A stretch of DNA of 64,000 nt from NCBI GenBank assembly GCA_023052935.1, contig CM041292.1, forward strand, positions 88,085,169 to 88,149,168, in the 5' to 3' direction. The DNA comes from Piezodorus guildinii (taxonomy: Eukaryota > Arthropoda > Insecta > Hemiptera > Pentatomidae). Below are positions 47,483 through 58,555 of the stretch, one piece after another. The translations under genes were made by a program, and so were the position numbers. Below the pieces are notes generated by a model. That model did not search any database, had not been told where the DNA came from, and saw nothing but the letters and a program-made list of their open reading frames with translations. Every line of letters starts with the position of its first letter. Positions within the stretch are counted from its first letter, which is position 1.

Positions 47483-48237
47483 TCCTTTCCTACAGTAATA
47501 ATAATAATAGGCTTAGCGAACCCGAAGGTTCGTTGCCGATACCACCAAATTCCGCCTACACAGACTCGTCCAATGTTCACCATTCAATGCCAAGCTCCCG
47601 AGATCAGCCTTAACGCAATCCTCCCATCTCCGCTTCGGCCTACCTTTCGGACGCCTACCAGTCGGATCAGCAAATACCAACTTTCTCGGAATCCGCTCGT
47701 CATCGAGCCCAACAACTTTACTCGCCCATTTGAGTCTCCGCGATGCAATCAGCTCAATTATAATCACAGGATGCAAGTTCCGCAATTCCGCGTTGTGCAA
47801 CCTTCTAAACTCCTCAGTGGTCTCATCTCTCTTCGGACCAAATATTTTACGCAATACCTTATTTTCGAAAACCTTAAGCCGTTGTTCCTCCTTCAAAGTA
47901 AGCGGCCACGTTTCACATCCGTAAAGAACCGTTGGGAGAATAATAGTTTTATAAATTCTAATCTTTAAGTTTTTAGATAGAAGCCGCGAACTATGTAGCT
48001 TAGCAACTGAATAATAACACGCATTTCCCACCTTTAACCGGGACTTTATTTCTTCCTGGATTTCATTTTTTCTAGTTATAATTGAACCTAAATACTTGAA
48101 TTTCTCTACGTGTTCAAAAGTATGACCTGATACATCAATATCACCAAGATCGCCACCGTTTCTGCTACTAATCATATACTTCGTCTTATCGGTATTTAAT
48201 TCGAGTCCTATTTCTTTACCGGTCCTTTCCTACAGTA
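47483..48237 (-). mobile_element. 5'-truncated LINE (RTE-like) nested in family B, perfect 15-bp duplication
   Basis: TCCTTTCCTACAGTA occurs at 47483-47497 and 48223-48237 on either side of a 725-nt insertion. On the minus strand the insertion ends in a (TAT)n-type tail at 47498-47509, not poly(A). Short tandem 3' tails are known from RTE- and I-type LINEs. The family assignment rests on protein similarity by eye. Confidence 0.9.
47513..48222 (-). pseudogene. RTE-like LINE reverse transcriptase, C-terminal fragment
   Basis: The frame is open for about 236 codons from the truncation at 48222 (GKEIGLELNTDKTKYM). It continues with FKYLGSIITRKNEIQEEIKS, RIYKTIILPTVLYGCETW, LRKIFGPKRDETTEEFRRLH, RRLKWASKVV and GRRPKGRPKRRWEDCVKADL. 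These are the region after the RT catalytic core (thumb/connection) common in insect endonuclease-reverse transcriptase LINEs. The RT motifs and the endonuclease are missing. The uninterrupted frame suggests little decay since insertion. A different fragment with a similar C-terminus lies at 63.3 kb. Confidence 0.82.
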
Positions 48238-48880
48238 TCCTTTAATAATATTCCACTTGTCTCGGTCGAACAGATCCGCTATTTAGGTCTCCTGCTTTAC
48301 AAACGTCTCATATGGAATCCCCACACTAGACTGAAAAGACAAGAAACAGAGTGCTGCTTTCGATTACTTCAACATTTGATAAACGCTCTAACCTTCCACT
48401 TAACTAAAAAGACTTCTCTACATGACTATCTTAAGGTCCATATGGACTTACGGAGTTGAGCTTTGGGGTTCTACTAAACCATCGAATTCTTCCCGTATTC
48501 AATCTATACAATCTAAAATCCTTCGTAAAATCCTCAACGCTCCTTCCTTTGTCACAAATAAAGTTATCCATAAAGACCTAAATGTTCCATTTGTTGCTGA
48601 TCTAGCCCGAAACAGATATCACTTCTTCCATAACAAACTCCTCTTCCACTCTAACCCACTAGTTCAAGCCTTGCTTCCTATTTTATTTCTGACAATCCTC
48701 CGAGGCGTCAAAAAAGAAGATGGCCTCGAGACCTTTTGGTTTAGAATAGTTAGAGAAGTGCTACCATTAGATAGTTCTTCTACAAGTCTGTTTCATGTAT
48801 TTTTCTTTTATCATATTCAATTGTTGTATTATCAAGTACAGTTGTAAATTTCAATAAATAATGTTAAAAATAAAACACCA

Positions 48881-49611
48881 TATACAAAAAAATAGTTCAG
48901 AAATGTAAAACAAGAACGAAAAATAGGAATATAGAATTTTTTCTAGAAAATAAGGATATAATACACCTATATTTAGTTTAAAAGTATGAGTGAATTGTTT
49001 GGAATTTATTGCATCTTTAAGATTATCATACCTTATAAAACAATTTTAACTGAACTGAGGGATATATTCCTTTTACATCATCGGTATGAGGAAAGTCGGA
49101 AATGCATGAAGGATTAAGCATCAAATCCATGACGTCAATATTAGTGTAAATTTATTTATTTTTTTTTTATATGTTTAGAAGATAACATTTATTTTCTGAT
49201 TAATGATATAAGTACCTCCCTTTTTTAGGGATGACTTATTGGGTACATAAAAATAAATTCTACTCGGTTATTTTTAGTCCAACATGAGTCATAATAAAAA
49301 CAAATTAGGAGGTATCGAGGGTGGCCGGAGAGAATATGCAAAGCCCATGGCCCGGAGGGACTTTTACCCTAAGCCCATAGGAAAATATTTTTCCCTTAAA
49401 TTAATATACTGCTCCTGAACCTGTCCCCTTTTTCCCCTTCACAGCATATAAATGCTTTTTTCCCCTCAGACTGGAGAATACCAAGAATAATAACATTTAC
49501 AACGGCATATGGTATCAAAACATCAAAATAATATCAATAAATAATTTTACTGCGATTGCTATCTATTTGATTATTATATTATATCCTTGATCCTCATTTA
49601 AAATTATAATT
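48881..49611. other. AT-rich stretch, no gene seen
   Basis: No recognisable feature was found. Confidence 0.5.
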
Positions 49612-50310
49612 TTTATATTTACCTATATATGAAATATACAGTAAGGGAAAATGTCGAAAGAAAAATTTTCGAATTCCAGTTTTTAACAGAAATACACGTT
49701 TTAGGATCCCATGAGTCCAGATAACTAAGTCTCACAAAAAGGTCTGCATGTCTCTGTGTCCGTGTATGTGTATGTGGTAGTCTAAGTTCTATAAAACTGA
49801 AATTCATTTTTTAAGAGTGTCTATGCCTGAGATGTTACAGCAAGTTTTCCATAAAAATCGACGAATCAGAAGAGTCACCTTATACCATACATTTCGTGCC
49901 TTTTTACAATTTTCTAAAAGGCTCTAACGATTTTGATTTAACTCCCAATATCAATGGATTATTTAATGGGCTTCAATATCATGTGGGTTTCATTCTGATT
50001 GAAATAGTCTGACAGCATAAATACTGATTTTTTTTTTCCTCTAAATTATCTTTCATTTTATCGTTTCAGAAAAATTACCCATATCGTCTTATTAGGATTG
50101 ATAAAAAGTAGCTAAATACAAGAGTTGAACGTATGTGATAACCAACTAAATATTTATCTATGTAATTTTGATTTTGATGCTTTTTTTTGATGAACAGTAA
50201 TATATGTGAAAAACTAAAGATTTTAGGAAAAATATTATCTGATATACAAAGTTGTAAAAAGTAATTTAGATTGACGAATAGGGTATCAATTTATTACTGG
50301 TTATAATAGG
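49612..50310 (+). repeat. Foldback family R1 copy
   Basis: Starts at 'tatatttacctatatatgaa', contains 'atgcctgagatgttac', 'tcgacgaatcagaagag' and 'gggtttcattctgattg', parallel to the copy at 26.8-27.4 kb. A CT/GT-rich simple stretch sits at about 49745-49780. Confidence 0.7.
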
Positions 50311-50527
50311 TAACAATTTAATATTGCTATATTATTTTATCTATGGTAAAAAGAAACTGAATATTATTCTAATATAATTATCCTAACTTTAAGTTTATTT
50401 AATACTTCTAAAATTGATTCTAACAGCCATATTTTTTCTAATTATTAATGGTCAAAACGATGTTGAATGTCGTAAATAAATTCTGATCAACGACACAACT
50501 TTCTTTTAGCTGTGTAGTTAACTGTTT

Positions 50528-51017
50528 AAGACATATTCATTTATTCTGGAGTTCTGACACTGATCAGATCCTCCACTCATGTACTGTATGTTTGTGGCTA
50601 TTCCGCCCTAGCTCGGTCCCCACTGGCTTACACCAGTGAAGCGCTGAGTGAGAGGCGCTGGGATCTCTTGGATTCGGCTTCTCCCCCCACTTGTGGAGGA
50701 AGCAGCCGAGTCTAGGATCCCTTTAGCAGATTGTATATATTGTATATAGTTAAGTTTGCTGGTATGATTTTTATTTATTTCCCAACTTGTATTTATCTCT
50801 ACTACAGGTTGTTGTTTTCATTTGTTTGTTGTTGTTTTTTGTTTTTATTAATTGTTATTTTCTTGTATATATTTGAATTTATTTATTTCCAATTGTATGT
50901 AATTTGACTTTATCGTTATTCTGTATATATTGTATGAATGTGTACTACATCACTATTACTACTGTTCATTATGTAACAAATTGTAATATTTCTCAATAAA
51001 AAAAAAAAAGACATATT
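50528..51017 (+). mobile_element. Solo LINE A 3' UTR with 10-bp duplication
   Basis: AAGACATATT at 50528-50537 and 51008-51017 flanks a copy of the last 460 nt of LINE A, from 'ctggagttctgacactg' to 'caaattgtaatatttctc', AATAAA and poly(A). It contains no coding sequence. The GC-rich segment of the UTR (about 50590-50725) is conserved with compensatory-looking changes. Confidence 0.88.
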
Positions 51018-51182
51018 AGTTATTGCATACATGCACATTTTATTTCTTACAATTCACTGAAAATAATCACTCACTAATACAATACACCAGTACGAGAAAC
51101 CATTCACGTAGCTATCTACTAAACGCAGAGAGGTTTTATTTCTAGTAAATATTGTTGGTAAGTGGTGTTAAATTTCTTTCTT

Positions 51183-51430
51183 ATTTTAAAATATTTTATT
51201 GATTTTTACAACTGTATACACAACAAATAAAAGGGCTAAATTACAATTATGGACGTGAAATAGTCTTGTGAAGAAGGTACCCAATGGTAGGACTTCAAAT
51301 GATTATTTTAGGTAACACTTTAATGTTTATTTTATCAGCAGATCTCGAGGCCATCGTATTTTCAGTCGCCTCTGGGGATTTCTGTTTCTAGAATAACGTT
51401 AGTGCTAGGAGTTTTTCAACCTTGGGTACA
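51183..51430 (-). mobile_element. LINE family B 3' fragment (B6)
   Basis: On the minus strand it ends in 'tacagttgtaaaaatcaata', as in B1. The coding end near 51335-51370 carries the 'gatggcctcgagatct' block. Little of the protein is legible. Confidence 0.6.
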
Positions 51431-51572
51431 TCAGGAAGACTTAAAGACTGCGTGAGTCGAATCAATATCGAATCCAACTAATGACGGAACAAATAACTAA
51501 TAACATAGCTGATAAAGCTGTATTCGAACCCAGGGATCGTGATATTAGTAGCATATTCCTTCAGCTACCCCG
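51431..51572 (-). mobile_element. tRNA-like head (S4-type) joined to LINE B fragment
   Basis: On the minus strand 'cggggtagctgaagg' (from 51572) and 'cctgggttcgaata' (51534-51521) look like A- and B-boxes. This is not a functional tRNA: I see no clover-leaf closure of the acceptor stem. The body runs directly into B6, so it may be a SINE with a LINE B-derived tail, or two neighbours. Confidence 0.5.
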
Positions 51573-52182
51573 TTTTTAAAGTTAAACTCCAAAGTGATGT
51601 AAATTGTAGGATAAATACTATTATTATTGCTACTATGTTGTGTTTTAACTGAAAGGTAAATCATTGTTGGTAAAACTTGATAATATTGCTTAGGTATTGC
51701 GAATTTTTATTTTATTTATTGCACGAACGTCGCTGACTACAAGTTAACTACCGTTTAGTACCTAGTTGCGAACGTCTGTGTTAAATGCAATTAGAAAACA
51801 GTGGTTAAATATGTTTCCCTACGAACCACTCGTTTTAAATTTATATTTAATATTTATATCTTAAATCATAAAGACTGTACAATCTGAAAACAAAGTTAGT
51901 CATTTAGTATAATTAATAACTCAAATAGAATATATTTGGAGATGTTACTTCCTGTTATTTATAGGTTTATCACGAGAATTTGGTTTAGGTCAACATGGTT
52001 CTAGCCAGGTCAGTAAACAAGAAATAAGTTATGGAGTTTATCAAACGTTAATATAAAGATAAGTGTTTCTTATCAACATTAGGGCAGTGAGGTAAAGATA
52101 AAAATGATATATCTAGTTCAGATTGTGTAATTTAGGCGTATTGATAAAGTAGTCTATGATGACACCATTTAACTATAACAAG

Positions 52183-52183
<1 letters not shown>
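51573..52183. other. AT-rich stretch, no gene seen
   Basis: No recognisable feature was found. Confidence 0.5.

Positions 52184-52255
<72 letters not shown>
52184..52255. repeat. (AT)n microsatellite
   Basis: About 72 nt of AT dinucleotides. Confidence 0.95.
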
Positions 52256-52258
<3 letters not shown>

Positions 52259-52451
52259 AAGTTTTCGAAACAAAAACAATAGTATCATATTCATTTTTTT
52301 TTAAATAATCAAATCATAACTTTACTGAAAAAAATAAAATGAATTAGATACTAATTAGTGAAACCATTTTATATCTCTGACTAGGTCCTTACGAATAACA
52401 GGTTGTACGTTGAAATATAAAATAATATAATATGTCTTTTAACATAGTATT

Positions 52452-52674
52452 ATCTAGAAGGAATTAGTCCGGGTGGCGGTACGATGAATAAAACAATTAG
52501 GTAGTTTCAACCATTTATTTTGCCATCCACATTGCGTTGAAAACAGTTTCCACTCGTCCTACAATAGCCCTGATGATGATCACAATGGGGGTCGAAACGT
52601 TGGCAAAAAATAAATGGTTGAAACTACCTAATTTTTTATTCATCGACCCCCAACCGGACTAATTCCTTCTAGAT
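52452..52674 (+). mobile_element. 223-bp palindromic element with hammerhead-like core
   Basis: Arms of about 73 nt (52452-52524 and 52602-52674) are inverted copies with only a few differences; both contain 'ctagaaggaattagtccgg' and 'aattaggtagtttcaacc' (in opposite orientation). The 77-nt centre holds CTGATGA - hairpin - GAAACGTT. The unit is too small to encode proteins. The arrangement resembles hammerhead-bearing repeats of Penelope-like elements and small retrozymes, but no GIY-YIG endonuclease or related RT lies near it. Confidence 0.82.
52567..52604 (+). ncRNA. Hammerhead-like RNA motif, best preserved plus-strand copy
   Basis: GCC (52567-52569), CTGATGA (52570-52576), a hairpin with GATC/GGTC stem (52578-52593), GAAAC (52594-52598), GTT (52599-52601), GGC (52602-52604). 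GCC/GGC forms helix I, and it is continued by the long palindrome arms if the intervening 42 nt is looped out. GTT fits the NUH cleavage rule. The extra U (52577) before helix II is shared by all three copies. Confidence 0.38.
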
Positions 52675-52979
52675 AACAAACCATGTTAACAGACATATAT
52701 TTATATTTATTTATAGACTAAGTAATTCTCAACAGTCAACTAATTATATCCGATAGTTAGTTATGATTTAAGATAATGAGATAAGAAAGAAAAGAAATAT
52801 TATACAACAAAAATAAAATCTTCCGAAAATGATGGTGTTGAACAGAATGAAAAATAAATGAATTTACAAAAAATATATAATTTAAGCAGTAGGCTTTTTA
52901 CTTTTTTTCTTCATTCAAAATTTAATAATTAGAATGGAAATATCATGATTGTTAAGCGTTCAGATTGGGATGACAGGAA

Positions 52980-53290
52980 GTAAGGAAAAGTTGGGATTTA
53001 TAGAGGATAGAGAAGCACCATGGTAGATATGGGAGGTCGAGAATTCCAGAGGGTAGCTTGAGCGGATAATAAAAGAACAATCAAAATTTTTAGTTTTGTG
53101 GGTTAGGAATGTAAAGGTTAGAAAGCCGTGATCTTATTTCAAGAGAGTGGACTGAGGATTTAAACTGAAGGAGACTATGGTTATAGGGATGATGATGGGA
53201 GTTAATTTGGTATAAGGTAATCAGGAAATTTTTTCTGCGGGTAGGGGAAGGAGCCACTTTAATTGCTGAATAACTAGGTAACATGTGACC
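52980..53290 (-). pseudogene. LINE C-terminal fragment, CR1-like
   Basis: The minus strand encodes SYSAIKVAPSPTRRKNFLIT, then HSLEIRSRLSNLYIPNPQN (53284-53090). Across a frameshift near 53060 it continues with an ATLWNSRPPIS-like block. The order (basic region, R-rich 'IRSRLS', then 'LWNSLP'-like) is typical of the end of CR1/Jockey-type LINE proteins. No RT motif remains. It belongs to none of families A, B or D as far as I can judge. Confidence 0.55.
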
Positions 53291-54261
53291 TTATAGATGC
53301 ACAAAAGGCAAATCTTATGGGATCCTATATTTCATATAGATTGATCATTAATAATTTTGGGAGTAATAATAGTGACGATAAATAATAGACTTTCAAAGAA
53401 ATTATTTTAAACAGGGTATAACCAATTTTAAAAACACTAACAATTATTAAAAAATAGTACCTATATTATTTCCAAATAGTTATGTATTGTATACAAACAA
53501 TAATAGTTTCATATCAATCTTTAGGTTTTTCCACTCTCACCAATTTTTTTTATTCTTTGTGATTAAATCCATTTAAAAAAAAAAACACATTAAGGTACAT
53601 CCTTTCCGTATTTTAATAAGTTTATTTTGTGAAAATTTATTTATTAAAAATTAACAAAGATTTAAGTATCCATAGTCTTAAATTGAGAAGGTCGCCAATT
53701 TCTTTGCAGTTTGATTTCACATATATACTATTCACACAAAATACAAAATATTAGTAGGCTTAAGATTATATATCAATTTAATTTGGAGAAAATGAAAATG
53801 CTGAGTAATGGAAATTCGTAAAAAATAAAATACTTGACAAAGATTTGCCCAATTTCGGGAAAATAATTGATTTGAATTAAATTAGGCGGTAAAAATATTT
53901 GAACTTTGCCTTTTGTCTTACGTTTCTTGAGTCAAGTGCGGCAGTCGCCGTTAAGTAAACACGTAAGGTATAATTTACAATCGGAGAGGTCTGAGACAGC
54001 AGGTTTACCGTCAATGATCTACGAGCCGGTAGTTGTAACGTAAGAGATTAGATAACGAACCTGCCATCTCAAATTCCACAACGTATAACTCTCTAAAGAG
54101 GAGTACGGTTGTGTTTCGCGAGCAGCGTATTATTGTATTTCTCTGAAGTATGTGGAAGAAAGTACAGTTAATTAACAGTAGCGGATTAGGACAAATAAGC
54201 AAAGTTCCTAATATATTGAAATTCAAATATTTTAATTTTTAACGGTTAATAATTGACAAAG
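53291..54261. other. AT-rich stretch, no gene seen
   Basis: No recognisable feature was found. A less AT-rich section at about 53930-54130 is unassigned. Confidence 0.5.
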
Positions 54262-54572
54262 TATTATCATATAGGGGGGCAGCGTGGTCAAGTGGGTAGA
54301 CTAGCTACTGTTCTCTGGATCCTGGGTTCGAATACCGCTATGACAGAATATCATTTATTCTGTTCATTCAGCTTGGAGGCGACCTCCTGGGCAGACCTAG
54401 CCTCTTTAAAGTGGGTACCCAAAATTGGGAGAAAAACCTGGCCGCCAAGTGTGATCAAGGCCTAATCACCTCATTGAACGACCGTTGGTTAGAAAGAGTA
54501 CGGATCTCTATGTGTACTGAGCCCAAGACCCTTCTTTGGTTGTAGAGGCACAGGTCTGTTTATTATCAATAT
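54262..54572 (+). mobile_element. SINE S1 with target duplication
   Basis: The head starts near 54274 with 'gcagcgtggtcaagtgggt'; the B-box is 'gggttcgaatacc' (54324-54336). The body matches the 24.9-kb copy and ends near 54560 without a long T run. 'tattatcatat' (54262-54272) and 'tattatcaatat' (54561-54572) form an 11-12 bp duplication with one indel. Confidence 0.88.
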
Positions 54573-56195
54573 GAAAAAAACAAAAATTAAAAGATAAACT
54601 ATATGATATTTTCTTTAAGCAAATCAACAAATCTGTTTAAAAAACCCAGTCATGGATTCAATTAGAATATTTTAAAATTTAATAATTAATTTGCCGCCGT
54701 TTTTCTAAAAAATAAAATATTTCGAAAATTGGTAATAGTTATTGGAAAATTAATGAAAAATAAAAACAGGAGGTTAATGATTAAAAAAAAAAATTGAAAT
54801 GGTGTAATTCGTATTCAAAATGCGAATTATTAGTATTAGTTAATTTTCTGAGGAATGTTTCGTAAATCAGATATATATGAGATATCGAAATAATAAAAAA
54901 ATAAAAACAAAATATAGTTGTATATTTATTTTAAATGAAAAAGACTTAGATTTTATTTTTTTATTCTAAGATAATCTGAGATATTTTGGATTCCATTTAA
55001 TATATATTACTTAAATAATTTATATCTTTTTCTTTATTTCATTTTATGTTTTTGGACCACAGTAAGTTAAAAAAAAAAAAAAATGTATATATTTGTTGCA
55101 GCACAACATATTGTTGCTATTTTTTGTCAAGAAAAAAAAAAATTGTTATAAGTGAATTATTATCAACACTGGAAGACCACACGTGGCTTATGAACCAACT
55201 ACGTAGCCTAAAAGTGTATTTCTGACTTGTTCTAAATTTGTATCAAAAGAACTAGTTAAGGATATGCGAGGTTTAAATCGTGACCAAAAATAACTACATG
55301 AGTGATGAACTTGATAATGGACCGTGGCACAAGTGAACTTGAAAATTAGGATGCGCATTAGTCTCTGGCGAGCTACGTTTTTAAAAAAGGTTTCTCATAA
55401 TTAGTTCATTTTAATTAACCTATTCAATTAATTAACCGTGGTCATCACATTATTTGACTTTTGGCACTCGTCTATAAGATTCCAACCTGTTTACGCATCT
55501 CTCAGTCACTGATTGAATTTATAAAATAAAAAAAAGAATTAGATAAATAATTAATTATAAGTTTTACTATAGAACAACGCCTAATCAAATAAACATCTGA
55601 AGTACATAGACGTTTTAATAAACGTTTGTTGTATAAGAATGAAAAAGAAAATCGTTATATTTTTCAACATTATTGTTTTTATTTGTTTTTTTAATGCGTA
55701 ATAGTTAATACATAGTTTTATACAGTAAACCATCATTTTAAAAGATACTGTTATATGATGACGAAAAATGCATTATTTTTCAACATGCTATTTCACGTAA
55801 AAATAGATTAATATTTTTATAGTGAGCTAATATAGTCAAAATCCAAGCTTAATTTTTTGTACTGACACTCACATCTTAAGCTCATTTAGTACATTAAATT
55901 CCGTTTCATAGAAAAACATCTGGCAGCGAAAGACAAATTTTTATAGAAAAAAAATAGAGGATGAGGAAAAACTGGATAAATAATTTATAAATTTAAAATT
56001 GTATGCTTAAACGTATAGTTTAATTTTTAAAGAATCCAAATAAAATTTAGCTAAGACCATAAAAAAGTATTACACCAACTCTTGAAGAGCCATGTTTCGC
56101 TACTGACCACCATCCTTATTCTCAAGCGGCTGTGGCGGAAGGAGATTGTTAGACATCCATGACCAGGTTTTCCTTTTCAATATTTAGAACCTATT
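54573..56195. other. AT-rich stretch, no gene seen
   Basis: No recognisable feature was found. Confidence 0.5.
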
Positions 56196-56822
56196 TTAAC
56201 ACGTTCACCCCCGGGGTGACCCACCGGTGGGTCGCATTTGTCTGTTCCGTGGGAAGGGATGACCCATCGGTGGGTCACGCTTAACTATCCCGTGAAGCGA
56301 CGTGCATTACTGGTGAGTTACTTGTTTTTAGAAAATAAGTTTATTTTATTTTCTGAACATTATATGTTGCAGGAGTAAACAAGCATTAGGGTTTATTTAT
56401 TAAATATTTTATAACTTTTAACATCCCCCTCAAAGGACTCTTATCGGTTAATTTCACTTGATTACTCTTCTCTAAGAATTTTATATAGCTGTGCGTGATT
56501 TCTTTTCATATTTCTATTCCTATGATATGATATAAGAATATAATATATAATAATAATATAAGAATCATTTTTATTAATAAATAATAATATAAGAATTTTT
56601 TTTTTAAGTATTGTTATAATTATTCCTTCAATTCATACGTGTATGTTAAAACTGTTATAATCTCGCATTTAACGCGTTGAAAGCCTGGAACTGTTGTGAA
56701 TCTGGCATTAATCACGTAGGAACTAGGATAGTGTCACCCCACTCCACGAAGCATATGCAGCTAACACAGTCCCGCCTCACCCGGAAAAACGTGGATATTC
56801 GCTCCGGCGTGAACATGTTTAA
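56196..56822. mobile_element. piggyBac-like non-autonomous element
   Basis: TTAA lies at both borders (56196-56199 and 56819-56822). The ends are related inverted repeats: CACGTTCACCCCCGG inside the left TTAA, and ACATGTTCACGCCGG inside the right one, read inward. TTAA targets and short inverted ends are the hallmark of piggyBac elements. Near the left end the 16-nt perfect palindrome GACCCACCGGTGGGTC (56218-56233) is followed by a near-copy with one change (56261-56276). There is no transposase; the interior is AT-rich. Confidence 0.72.
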
Positions 56823-58359
56823 GATGCTGGGACATAAGCCCTATTAGAATCTCCTGCTCTCAGGTTCGAACTCCGCCTGATATGACATGAGTTGTGGTTG
56901 AGAAATCTGCTTATTTCACACCATGTGCCACCTCCCTATATACCCTACACCTTGTACGTATATAGCAGATATGTTCCAGTAGTATATAGCATATCATAAT
57001 GTCAGTTTTATATATTATTTCATAGAAAAAAAAATTAATTTCTCCGCAGTTGTGTTTCATAATTCAGAATAAATTCGCACACAACCTGAAACTAGATTTC
57101 TGGAGATTAAAAAGCAAAATGTCTCACCTATAAATTAAAATGATACTTATATTCCTTTTTAATTTTGTGGAAAAAAAAAATCTATGGGTGTCTAATACAT
57201 GTATGCTTCATCTCTTTTCCAAGAAAAAAGGAAAAAAAAACTATGATATAACTATTCTTGAACCATGACATTATGCTACATTAATCCATATAATAAACGT
57301 TTTAGGGGACTTGTTTCCAATGGAGTGTGGACTACGTACTAATTTAAACTCTAACTGTTGAGCCGTCAGCCGGTTCGAAATTCATCTCCTATGCCAATTT
57401 CCAGAAATAGTCCTTTTAGACAGAATGCAGGCCATTAAGGATACTGTAACACTCGACCGGGATGACAAATTCCGCATACCTAAGAGTCATACATCACATC
57501 GTAAAAAAAAAAAAAATTATATGTTCTAGCTGGCCAAGTTATTAGTAAACTTTAATGTTAATGATAAATAATACACGTTTATATCCCAATAAAATTCATA
57601 GATGAATCAAACCAGGAGCTCTCTAAATTACTTTTTAATTCGGTAAGTTTCACTATTTATGTTTTTCCACTCTCTATTCAGTATATAACACACAAAAAAC
57701 GCTGGATTCCTGCAGATTAACGTAATGCAGAAAAATGTTTGTTTTCAGAAAATAATTAATTAATTAGTGTAATTAACTTTTGATGCTTACACAATACATT
57801 ATTTCGATGAACTTATGTCTAAATATTTCAATTTTTATTAAATATTACATTTGTTAAAAAAAAATACTTGATCAGTAAAAATTAAATACAACTTTTGAAA
57901 CAGTTAATAGTTCTATGGTTGGGATAAGAGGGTGTCCTTATACAATAATCTGCAAGAAAATATGAGATGCGACACTTCAAACCACAAAAACATTGTTTTA
58001 GAATATTTATTAAAATTTAAAACCAATACCAATAATTTTTTACCTAGGAAATGGGGATAGGATTTTAGCAATAAAATGTTTGTAAAAGCACAAACAAAAT
58101 TATTGTTAGGGAAACCGTCTTAATATCTTAAACCAACTCCTCACTTTACCTAATTGTAAAATATATGTAAATTAAAAGTAATGATGTAGTGATGTTCGAG
58201 CGTAGAGCAGATATGATGGAGAAGTTAGTTAGGGCTGCGGTTATTTAAAAACTAAAGACTACTAAGGAAAACATTATAATGTTTGTATGACAACGATTTG
58301 GCCTAAAGTGTAAATATGTCCTTTTACGGTAGTCTTCCTGATGAAGTTCTACAATTATT
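56823..58359. other. AT-rich stretch, no gene seen
   Basis: No supportable feature was found. 57300-57500 is less AT-rich and contains 'gccggttcgaaattcat', a weak B-box-like string without an A-box. Confidence 0.45.
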
Positions 58360-58555
58360 TAAGTCCTCCGAACAATAGTAAATGCTCCTTATTATGTCAC
58401 CAACCAAACCTTACACCAAGACCTAAATATTCCATTTATTTTTAGATTTTATTCCGTCAAAATTCTCCAAATTCCAGCAGAACCTTATCCATCACCCCAA
58501 TCCTCTAGCTCAATCTCTATCCAGCTCCACACATCCTTACTAGCACCCTAGAAGG

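Larger units (their letters stand above)
47410..48880 (+). pseudogene. LINE family B fragment (B5), split by another LINE
   Basis: The plus strand encodes a decayed family B connection region at 47440-47497 and continues at 48238 (RYLGLLLYKRLIWNPHTR, then 48422-48700 with WTYGVELWGSTKPSNSSRIQ and ILRKILNAPSF). The C-terminus near 48690-48735 is frameshifted. The 3' UTR ends at about 48865 with 'cagttgtaaatttcaataaa'. Removing 47498-48237 restores continuity with B2, confirming the nested insertion. Confidence 0.85.

Noticed and set aside
47456..47968. 170-codon plus-strand frame
   Set aside because: It is antisense to the RTE-like LINE frame on the minus strand and crosses the insertion border at 47498.
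54011..54226. 71-codon minus-strand frame in a less AT-rich section
   Set aside because: No recognisable motif, no homologue I know, and no neighbouring coding signal.
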